NCBI GenBank assembly: GCA_019828595.1
Contig: JAHQRK010000022.1
Location: forward strand, 558,001-622,000
DNA length: 64,000 nucleotides
Direction: 5' to 3'
DNA from: Aphanomyces cochlioides
Taxonomy: Eukaryota; Oomycota; Saprolegniomycetes; Saprolegniales; Verrucalvaceae
Shown: piece by piece, positions 55,147 to 64,000 of the stretch
Layout: each line of letters opens with the position of its first letter
How positions within the stretch are numbered: the stretch's first letter is position 1
The notes under the pieces: model-generated
The model's input: the letters and a program-made list of their open reading frames with translations, nothing else
Database searches by the model: none
Told to the model about the DNA's origin: nothing
Position numbers and translations under genes: made by a program

Positions 55147-57364
55147 ATGATGAGCGAAGCCAACGAGAAGGATCGTAGTGTGCGCGTCATGTCAAATCGA
55201 ATTGTACAAAGTACACGCAGGCAATATGATGGAGTCATCAAACGATTCCGTCGTTGGCTCATAACGAATCACCCTAGTGAAGTCGATAACGGTGAGTTTG
55301 TCCTGCCCCTTGACGAGAACGTGTGCTTGGAGTTTCTCGCGTTTATGACAGTCAAACGTGACTCAGCGGGAAGAGAACTTGTCCCTTCGCAAGCCAATTC
55401 TTTTTCTACAGTGAATAAATGTTGCAGTGCTTTGAAGTTCATATACTCCGAGGCAAAAATGAAAGTCCCAGACGAGCTCAGCATGCTAATCACACGTAAC
55501 ATCCACTACCGTTTTCCTTCATAACCCAAAAGCCTGTAGATTTCTCGAGTGGCTACAAAAGGGAAATAGCACAAGCAAAAGAAGATGGCACAATGCGTCA
55601 TAGTGAAGGAAAATCTGCAATATCTTGGACAGGTGCTTAATTGTCTTTATTACTTGAATGAAGCACACTAGGCTATGGGTTTTGTGTATGAAAGCTCTTT
55701 TGAACGATGATCGGGAGCACTCATCGTTCCTGTCAATGAATCCCTTCCTCGTTTTTTGTTGGAATCTCATGGCACGGTCAGTCTCGACCGCATCAATACG
55801 TTTTGAACACGTTACGTGGGAAGGTAGAGATCAGATATGCCAATGATACCAAGGTAATGCGATTAGGAGATTGCCTCATTGTACAGTTTGAACGCTCAAA
55901 GAATGATCAAGAGGGCAATTTTTCGTTTCCAAGGCATGTTTATGCCAATCCCTTGCGCCCAGCACTCTGTCCAATTCTAAGGTAGTTATCTATATAGTTG
56001 TAGTCATTTTCTCTTGTCATTTAGTCTTGCGATACTTGTTTTCACCCGAGGATGTCCTATATCATCTACTTCGACACTGCTGTTTGGCCCTGGTGCAAAA
56101 GACAAGTTCTCAAAATGGTTGAGGAGGACTTGCAAGGAGTTTGGAGACGAGATCTTATCTCTAGGTTTGTCTATTCTTGAAATTGGGACGCATTCCTTTC
56201 GAAAGGGTGTCGCAACAGCACTCTCAAACAATCCTGGTGGCCCACAGTCAGTGTCGATTTGGTTAAGGGCAGGTTGGAGTCTTGGCAACGTACAAAACAG
56301 ATATATATTCGTTAATTCTGGTGGCGACCAGTTTGTAGGACGTGCTGCTACAGGTAGAGATCATGAACTATACCAGTCGATTGTATTCACTGTGAACTTA
56401 AGGATTAAACGTGAATGAGCGAGAGTTTGCATGCCTGCCCCCACATTTTTATGGCTCTGCCCTCAGTTCCACTGAATGGGAACATATCCTACCAGGCTAT
56501 CGATCATGGTATTGTGACTCCTTCAAGCCCGTTGTTCCTTTCCTTCTGGCCTCTATAATATTTCATGAATTGTGGCTCGAGTCGAATTTACCCCCAAACC
56601 ACCCACTATTCTTCTCGCCAGTATGGAGGTCGAACGTTCGAAACCAGCAGAGAAAGGCTATCCTTCATGGTTTTAATATGCATCCTACATCAAATATGGT
56701 TGCCACTGGCATACCACCCCACGTGGCATTGATAAGCCGTGTGCAAAAAATTGAAGAGAGCCTTGGCTTCATGACAGAGACTCTAAATGATATACGGCAT
56801 GAGCTAAAAAAATGTCCCCGTAACGACTACAATGTGCCAGTTACAGTTGGCGCCATGGAGAATGCAATTGTAGACCTAAAGAATCAACTACTCCAAGAAT
56901 TTCGGCAACGGCAAGCCACACCTAATATACAGGAATCTTCGGCTGTGGAAACTGCAGTGAATGATGCTTCAAACAGGCCCTTGGTGTTATCACAACCATT
57001 TTGCTGTAAAATCGACGAAATGCCATCTGTGCGCGTATATAATATGTGGAATTTGTGGTTTTGTGGCTTACCTGACCAAAATATCCCTCCTTTTCGTCTT
57101 CTCAAAGGACGCGACTTTTCTAGGCCACGTGATCGAACGGCGTTTTCAAAGGCACAATATGTTACGCGAAGTATTCTCAACCAAGCTCTTTCGAAGGAGT
57201 TTGATGTCTCTAATCTCGATGTGAAATCTAGAAATGAAGTATTTGAGGAAGGCTTTACAAAATTGTGCGCAGATATCCCAACCTCTCATCGATATATTGA
57301 TTTGAAATGCCACACTTTGTACGATATTCTGAGGAATTCATCCAAGCCCACATCAAAATCATAG
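55147..57364 (+). CDS. Crypton-type tyrosine recombinase 3, five exons, two compensating frame changes
   Basis: Exons 55147-55495, 55540-55632, 55672-55981, 56025-56353 and 56403-57364 sum to 2,043 bases (680 residues) with GT..AG introns of about 40 bp. The N-terminal SAM-like part has RRQYDGVIKRFRRWL. Catalytic positions are the Arg in WNLMARSVS, H-x-x-R in THSFRKGVATAL, the Trp in RAGWSLG and the Tyr in NRYIF. The C-terminal DNA-binding domain has NLWFCGLPDQNIPPFRLLKG. One base seems missing in a G run near 55679 and one extra in a G run near 55818. The two changes cancel, so only the segment between them, holding the first catalytic Arg, is out of frame. Confidence 0.75.
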
Positions 57365-57882
57365 TCAAAACCGGAGCAAGTTACCCGTTACCCTAATTTC
57401 ATATGACTTGATGTTGCTTTACGATTTGAGTTGATGTCTCACCTTTGGGAAATAGATCTAGTCGATTCGTTGTGCTGACATGGCTTAGAGCGACGTTACT
57501 TTCATAGTCGTCGCTGTTCATCAGTTCCAACTGTGTAGCATGGCTCTGACGAGCATCCAGCATTCGACATCCATCAAACCAAAGGTTTCCCAACCAAACC
57601 CAGCACAGGCAAGCGGTGTGTGAGGAGTAAACCTCGCGAACAGAGCACCATCAGAACAATTGAATTTGCAGAGGGGATACAGGAGGAAGCTTCAACCACA
57701 ACCTTCGAGTCTGACCAGCCGTCAACACATTCATCAACGTCAATCGTGCGATCATGAATTGGAAACTGTCGAACTGAATAAATCGACGGCAATACCAATT
57801 TTAAGGGTTTTCGCGATTGTTTCATGAACCCCCAAATAACATGAAATACCTCAGTTTAACATCATTAAATGATGTAAAATAA
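57365..57882. other. 3' region of Crypton 3
   Basis: A plus-strand stretch at about 57603-57757 (KPREQSTIRTIEFAEG) looks like a coding tail, possibly a lost 3' exon, but has no start or recognised relative. Nothing else. Confidence 0.3.
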
Positions 57883-57933
57883 AGGCACATGGTTATGTTG
57901 TAAAATACCTCAGTTTAACATCATTAAATGATG
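57844..57933. repeat. Pair of 31-bp repeats around the right 25-bp repeat
   Basis: aaatacctcagtttaacatc and the next 11 bases occur at 57844-57874 and 57903-57933. Each contains a near-perfect dyad (catcattaaatgatg). The right copy of the 25-bp repeat (57883-57907) lies between them and overlaps the start of the second. Confidence 0.8.
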
Positions 57934-58947
57934 ACTTGTTGTCAGAAATCGTAAATCGCCTGATTTACACAAGATTATCGTCCAATTAGAGTGCAATAGA
58001 GTGGACAATTGGGCAGAAATACTTCATAAGCAAGGCACACTGCATGTGCCTGAGGACTAACCAAACTCTATACTTGCTTCGCAGTGCATTTCTGGGTCTG
58101 ATTACTGCTGAGCGATCCAGAAAAGCGCACGTGCAATGCAAGCGGGTTTTGATTCCGCTAAAGAAGCATTTTTTTATTATGAGTAGAATGAAATTGCGCA
58201 CTTCCACTCAACTCCTGCTTGGTGATATCCCTACATGTAATGCAATTGACAAGCAAGCAGCAGAAATATATCATTCATGTTGTCGCCACAAGCAGGGCAC
58301 TTTTCTGGAACTTAATGGAGACGACCAAACTCTCAGGTTAAAGATGGGACAACATTCAACAGTCGAGAAGTTTAATTTTGTCCCATCTGTAGCCTCAGAG
58401 CTCGGCCGCAGGAAGTTGTCTTGTTGGTCAAGACTATTCTCTTTTACCTGTCCAATATGCGATGCATAGCCTTTGTGCGCAGGCTCCTGCTGCGGTTTTG
58501 GCTTGCGTTCTTAGATCAAAATCGATAATTACCCGGTATTGGGGAGCTTTTGTTAATTCTCTGAAGTCTGATTGGCTTTCCTTCCAGTAAATCGAAGCAT
58601 TTGCGTTTTCTCTGCGAGTCTCTCCGAAGAAAATTTATTAAATTTCATACAAATATTCATACTGTTTTGAATAATAATGCAGAATAAAAAATGAGCTTAT
58701 CGAAATTGTAAATCATTTGATTTACTGGAGCATATATTTTCCCCTATATGATTTACAAAATATTGATTATGTAAAATAAATTTACCAATGTGGTATTGTG
58801 GATTCGCTAGAAATTTCCCAATTTGGATTCGTTTTTTGTATCAATCTCCAATCGCGCCAATATATTGGATGAATGAAAATTAGAACAGTACTTTCTCTCA
58901 TGGGAACTGGAGAGTGCGGGAAAACTATTTCTTGTCATATTTTAAAC
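57934..58947. other. Interval with one unrecognised 141-codon frame
   Basis: The plus-strand frame 58044-58469 (MCLRTNQTLYLLRS ... FTCPICDA) is open but without recognised domain, signal or membrane segment. The rest is AT-rich and empty. Confidence 0.3.
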
Positions 58948-59842
58948 TTAAACGTCAAACAATGGACTGCTCGTTTCAATGACAAGCTCAACAATCTTGA
59001 CATCAACAAAGAAACAATCGGAGTGCTTATCCACAGAGTGTCGAAACACTTGTCTAAGGACACCAAATTGCTTCATGCGAGCATTCACTGTTTCGTGCCT
59101 CGCCATAATATGCTTTTGTTGGGATGCTGTTTCAGGGTAGTACGTTGGGGTGTAAAAATATCGAGGGTCGGCATAGCCTCGGTCTGCAAGAGTAATCTCA
59201 TTAGGTCCGACGGCTTGAGTGTAGGCACTACGGGCCAGAGACAAATCTGGCCACGATCCACAAGGGACACCACCGTGAGCCCAAACAATTCGCCCAGTTT
59301 GAATACAAAGTCCAATTTCCTATCTCACTCCAGGGCCATGAAATTTATGAGAATACCATGTCGGGTCGAACTGTGAGGGTTCATTGATTCTGAAATCAGT
59401 ACCATCTAGCGACACGAACATTGTAGCTCCATCATTTGCGCCTTCAAAGCGTCTCTCCCAATGTATCTAGAGGCATGGTTAGATGGTTTATACAACGGTG
59501 TACAATTTTGAGGGAAGAGATCTCATTAATCCAAATCCAGCACCACATTCTAAATGTCTTTTCATCAACTCCTGCTATAGATGCATGAATTGTTTCAGTT
59601 GTGTAGAACTTGAGGAACATCAAGGCCCACAAAAGGTGCCTGAGATGCGTCCCTTCTGGCTTGTCGATTGTCATATGCCATAGTTGAGCGACAATAGGGC
59701 GCGATACGCCAAACATAGCCTGGAATCGTCGCAAATTTGTTGTGTAAGAGCTACTTGATGTAGCTGACACGTGGCGGCGCTGCATGATGGAGGCTTCGTG
59801 AGAAATTTGCCCAAGCAGTGCTTGGTGAGTTGAGGTGGGCAT
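58948..59842 (-). pseudogene. IS5/Harbinger-like DDE transposase, two exons, in-frame TAG
   Basis: Exon 1 (59842-59504) encodes an HTH-containing helical region (FGVSRPIVAQLWHMT). A 37-bp intron (59503-59467) leads to exon 2 (59466-58948). The three acidic positions are visible: Asp in FVSLDGTDFRI, Asp in LADRGYADPRY and Glu in ARHETVNARMKQF. A TAG near 59321 (after GPGVR) stops the frame; at this place the family usually has an aromatic residue. Total length without the stop is about 285 residues. No terminal inverted repeats could be found. Confidence 0.65.
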
Positions 59843-60451
59843 TTTGAATGAAAAATGAAAATGTGGAAAAATTATATAATTCTAGAAAATTTATTTATTA
59901 AAATAATTAAACCAGTTTACAAATGAACCAATTTGTTGCCAACATTTCATTTAAGAAATGCAAACTTTAACCTTAAATAACTTGAGCAGATCTTGTCTAA
60001 GGCATGCCATATGAGTTAGAGGCTCTCTCCTGCCTAAGTTTTACTGGAAAACGAAATAAAACTTTAACTTGGATGCTGCCAAGCAAACTTTTTTAACCTT
60101 AAAATGCAAAAAAAAGTGCAAAAAGGTGACTTTTGGATGAAAAAAGTCGGGCAGCGAGCGTTTTCACGGAGTTTTTAAAGTATTTTCCCATAGACGCTAT
60201 CTAGACGCTTCACGCTATGAAATATCTCGTTACAATACGTTTTGGATGTCTAGTTATCTTGAGTCAAAGTTAAGATTATATTTACATTTCCAAATGTAAT
60301 CTTAAAAGTAATCGAAATATTTTTGAATTCTTTCGAATTTTATTTAATCGATCATTTATATTCGAGAAAGGACATGTTGTTCGTGGAGATTATTCGGATT
60401 GGACTTTCCGGAAGTATAAACTATTTATTGATAATTGCGATTACTCGTCAA
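59843..60451. other. AT-rich gap
   Basis: Low-complexity A/T sequence; no gene or shared repeat recognised. Confidence 0.35.
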
Positions 60452-61266
60452 ATGACGGAGAAGTGGAGAGCAGACTGTGCAGCACAAAAAGAGCTACAAA
60501 GACTCATTGACGAAGAACACATAACAGGCGAGTCATCTCCATCTTACGTTAGATCTTTGTCTCCAGCGATATTCAGTCCTTTCACGGACGCTGTCTTTAA
60601 CGTTCATTTGAGGACGACGAAACTTGCAAACAGTAATGAGTCCACGTACATGCACTTTCCTCGACTCATTGCTCTGTAGACTTGATGAATACTGCCAAGA
60701 GAGGAAAAGGCGCTATTAAACACGTGGCTATAGTTGATCCCAAAGAAGACATATCCTTCTTAAGCGGAAAACGAAGGCACGAGGCTGTTGCCGCGTCACA
60801 AGAATTTGGAAAAGTCGAAAACCCAAGCTCTCTGGTGTGTGAGTATTTTGATTGTACGACACGAGAGAAATTTGTTGGTGTTGCCATCTGCCTTATGTGG
60901 GGCGTGAAGGCCTGTACAATCAAGGTCACGCCGATTGACCTCGATACTGCAATTGTGACGTACAAGTGGCCCCAGCAATTGGCATCCGTCGAAAAAAAAC
61001 TCGAGCAGCAGCTTGAATCATCGACACAAAAAATGCGAATTTATGCAAAAATGCAGGCATTTGCCGCAGCCTTTGAGTAGCTCATCCAACAAAATGGAGA
61101 AATGCCAACAACGACTCAAATCCTCAAGCTCCCTCGTGAAGTCGAACCGAAGAAGTTCGAATGCAATTTTGTGGCTGGAGATCTGGACAAAGATCTCATT
61201 ATTGTTGAGTTTAAAGTCCCCTCATGCAGCAGAAATACTTCAGTCATTACCTCGAGCACTGTTTGA
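60452..61266 (+). CDS. Unrecognised two-exon gene with an in-frame TAG
   Basis: Exon 1 (60452-60632, starting MTEKWRADCAAQKELQRLID) and exon 2 (60680-61266, TGA end) join through a 47-bp GT..AG intron in phase 1. A TAG at 61078-61080 interrupts exon 2 within a helical stretch (MQAFAAAFE, then LIQQNGEMPTTTQ), after which the frame stays open and coding-like for 62 codons. Visible features are an acidic/helical N-terminus, a hydrophobic block (KFVGVAICLMWGVKACTIKV) and a coiled segment (ASVEKKLEQQLESS). No known family was recognised. An upstream in-frame ATG at 60323 is possible but adds hydrophobic residues of uncertain meaning. Confidence 0.45.
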
Positions 61267-61469
61267 TTTACAGTGTTAGTTTGGTAATGCTTAATACATA
61301 TTTATTCATCAGAGTGATTTCCCGCAGCCTCCTGTACTTTCTTTAAAATTTTATTCAGCCAATCACAATCAACCAAAATATTTATTAGCCAATGGCGTCG
61401 ATTGGTGAATCGATCCGCCGGCGTGATTCGATTGAACGGGGTCTGGAAATTCGTATCAAATCAACAATA

Positions 61470-62212
61470 CTACACCTTTTTTCAGAAAAAATCTGGTATA
61501 ATTCGCCGAATTATCTTTCGATTCATCTTGTGCCCGATATATTTCGTCAACGCCCATTCAATTTCGTTTGGAGGTTCAATTTATCCATCATAATTCGTAA
61601 ACGCCCATTATATTTCGCCTCGCGGGTGGTATATTTCGAGTTGCTCTCAAAATGTTTCATCATGCTTTCATTATATTTTGAACAAGCTCAAGAAGCGTAG
61701 AGTATTATGGTGAATGCACCTTGTCAAAACATCGGCTTGGGATTGGTTTGTTATTTCAGCTCTGCTTTGGGCAGATGAGAGCATTTAAATCACAACACAC
61801 GCATCATGAAAATACAACATCTCATTCAATTGACTGATGGAAAAATGCTACAAACTTGATGATACATTTGAAGGGAGATCGCGATTACAGGGGTGTGAGG
61901 TAGTGATGGTTCTTGCTCCATTCTTTGCGCAAATTGAAAAGTGCACGAGAACACTCCAAAGATTTTAAAGTGCAATACTTCAACAGCTTGTTCAAAATAT
62001 AATGAAAGCATGATGAAACATTCTGAGAGCAACTCGAAATATACTACCCGCGAGGCGAAATATAATGGGCGTTTACGAATTATAATGGATAAATTAAACC
62101 TCCAAACGAAATTGAATGGGCGTTGACGAAATATATCGGGCACAAGATGAATCGAAAGATAATTCGGCGAATTATACCAGATTTTTTCTGGAATTAACTG
62201 AAAAAGGTGTAG
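61470..62212. mobile_element. Fold-back (long-TIR) element B, 743 bp
   Basis: Arms of about 225 bp (61470-61693 and 61982-62212) are nearly perfect inverted copies, starting ctacacctttttt and flanked by TA. They share the first seven bases, the flanking TA and the internal atatttcg words with element A at 8672-9343. The loop of about 290 bp holds no gene. Confidence 0.75.
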
Positions 62213-63320
62213 TATTAAATTTTAATACCACATTGGTATTTTAATTATATAAATGTGGATTTGAAATGTCATTATATCGAGGGAAATATGATGAAACGCC
62301 CAACGTTTTACACTGTTTGCTGTCGTTTAAGAACTTTTTAATAGATTTAAAGAACGTTAAAGAATTCATTGGAAAGTTATTAAAATCCGTTTTTCTGATT
62401 AACAGTGTAAAGCCATTCATCTGACCACTGCGTGTGGTCGTTTTGAACCAACTTCCGCCCTTTCTTCTCTGGACAGACAGGTCGGACTTTCAATGACTCA
62501 AATGCTTTATCGTTGCTTATGAAGTTTAAGTTTAGCTAATTCAAGCGTCTGTCGATCATGTTGAGAGGAAAACCAAAGCTAAAACATCGCCGACGCTGCA
62601 AAGGAAGCAAACTGTAATATAAGCCCGCAATGTTACTGTCAAAAATGAATCTGGAGAGTGGATAAGAAGCATGTTCATCTGTGGCGAATCCTCCATTGCA
62701 CGCAAAGCACGCTGGGCGAGTTTGCTCAGCATAAGGAAAGCATCTCGACAGCTTATAATTAAAAGCAAACCCGATAAGAGTCCTTTCATCTGTGCGTTTT
62801 TTGGTATATGTTTGCGAAGTAGCTGGCGCTACTGTATGATTGTCGTCGATTGCAAGCCTTATCTCCATCGATTTGGACGGTCGACAAATGATTGACTGGT
62901 CTGGAAAAATCATAACAAGGGATAGCCCTCAAAGTAAGAGTACCCTTAATAATTTTAATAAGTTCTCTTGTTGAGCACTTATTTCCTGCTTCAATATTTC
63001 CTCGATAAACTTGTCCATGAGCGAACGCTTCGAATGCACGGATTGTAGCACACATGACAAAACGTCCTCAGCATCGTTCAGTCGCGTGCGCACAATATGG
63101 TTGGTCTATCCTCGTCCTAATTGTGGCCGTGCAATACAAGAACATTTTTACAAGGGAAAATGTCAAAACGTGTATAATGTATCAAAAAAATTCGTTTATG
63201 TGTATTGTGTGGTTAGGTTTAGTGTTTTTGTCCGGAAAATATTGACCAACACTCTGTATACACATGTTGGCACACACTTCAGTATCCGTACACTCATTTT
63301 TACATTTTCTCTGGCCAACA
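62213..63320. other. Interval with weak minus-strand frames
   Basis: Two overlapping minus-strand frames (62913-62536 and 63055-62786) have no recognisable domain. They may be exons of something degenerate; I cannot support a gene. Confidence 0.3.
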
Positions 63321-64000
63321 ATGGAGAAACAAAAAATTTCCGAACATCAGTCTGAGCAAGTTGACGATGCTGAACAAGATGCAAGTACGTAGAAGTGATA
63401 ACAACGTGATTTGCGAACGGAGGACGCTAAAATGTACACATAGACAGCTTTGGCTCAATCAAGCGCCTAGCGTTCCACGATATACCAACGTATGAACAAT
63501 TGGAGCGTAAAATGAAGAACCAACGGACTGGAAGAGCTGGTTATTCTAAGCCCAGGTCGAGAAAGCATCGATACAAGAACAACAGGCGCTCTGTACGAAA
63601 CTCAAAACGAGCTTGTTATTGCCGCGTTATCACCTCTTCGAAGCTCTCTGACTATCACATCGCGGTAAAAGAAGAACAAGCTGCTTCCTCGCCTGGTCCA
63701 AGACATGAAATGGAGGTTTGCGATGAGAGTTTTGACCTTGTTCAACTCGAGGTCGACCTTGGTATTAGCATTGATGGCGCTGATGGAATGTCTGGATCTG
63801 CTGGCGCAGTTGTGCATGATGTGAACAATGGTCAAAATGCTGAGTGTGCCATCGATCTTGCCGAGGATGTCCTGGATCGTGTTATTGAAATCTCCGACGT
63901 GGAAGATGCTTTTTCTCTTGATGATGGCGAAGTGTCGGAGACAGGCCCAGGTGGATTGAAAGACACTCAATGGTTTTGTACAGATGGCAAAGATCGTCAG
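63321..64000 (+). CDS. Unrecognised two-exon gene, runs off the right edge
   Basis: Exon 1 (63321-63384, MEKQKISEHQSEQVDDAEQD) is followed by a 59-bp GT..AG intron (63385-63443). The second exon stays open for all 185 codons to the window end. The protein begins acidic and carries a strongly basic cluster (YSKPRSRKHRYKNNRRSVRN) around residue 60, then a long acidic part rich in Asp/Glu. A nuclear protein is plausible from this charge pattern, but no family was recognised. The 3' end lies outside the window. Confidence 0.5.

Noticed and set aside
15916..61266. Reassigned genetic code (TAA/TAG as Gln)
   Set aside because: Intact genes end at family-typical places with TAG (Tc1 at 37372) and TAA (Harbinger accessory gene), in-frame TGA also occurs, and some internal stops sit at likely Tyr positions. 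Ordinary decay of repeats is simpler.
1..64000. CRISPR array, tRNA and rRNA genes
   Set aside because: No regularly spaced identical short repeats with unique spacers and no recognisable tRNA or rRNA segments were seen; the gene content is eukaryotic.

Overview
The window looks like an oomycete nuclear genome, most likely a water mould of the Saprolegniales (Aphanomyces-like). Evidence: a Crinkler-type NTPase/nuclease effector gene, secreted papain-like proteases fused to tandem PAN/Apple domains, a GH5 glycosidase with small Cys-rich modules, many Crypton-type tyrosine recombinases, Harbinger, Tc1/mariner and Ty3/gypsy elements, and very short introns (about 38-60 bp, GT..AG). The genus is inference; no rRNA, tRNA or mitochondrial marker was seen. 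Most of the 64 kb is mobile DNA or its debris, and few host genes are intact.

Left part (1-11.8 kb): AT-rich, gene-poor sequence with a small FLYWCH-like ORF, a broken C48 (Ulp1-type) protease, a Pogo/Brinker-type HTH fragment, a degenerate ~135-bp tandem repeat, the integrase tail of an old gypsy element, and nested fold-back elements. 11.8-18 kb: two minus-strand Crypton-type recombinase genes, both broken. 18.2-20.3 kb: the Crinkler-type gene, divergent from the second Crypton. 21.3-24.1 kb: a complete-looking PIF/Harbinger element with TAA target duplication, a SANT-type accessory gene and a DDE transposase carrying in-frame stops.

Middle (24.2-36.4 kb): a papain-PAN gene split by a young 6.9-kb gypsy element (two 263-bp LTRs about 98% identical) that carries a long antisense ORF. 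The PAN part also carries a 124-bp insertion with a 9-bp duplication. A Tc1-like element with 27-bp perfect terminal repeats follows, then a reversed GH5 pseudogene interrupted by a short SINE. 36.4-43.4 kb: an open Tc1 transposase gene and a second, decayed chromodomain gypsy element.

Right part (43.4-64 kb): a second GH5 copy, a second papain-PAN copy, an intact three-exon MFS transporter (570 aa) with two partial copies nearby, and a tandem pair of monoglyceride-lipase-like genes. Then come a Crypton-type gene flanked by 25-bp direct repeats, an IS5/Harbinger-like transposase, two unrecognised spliced genes (one running off the right edge) and a second large fold-back element. The papain-PAN, GH5, MFS and lipase genes form a locally duplicated block of putative secreted or uptake functions that later insertions broke up.
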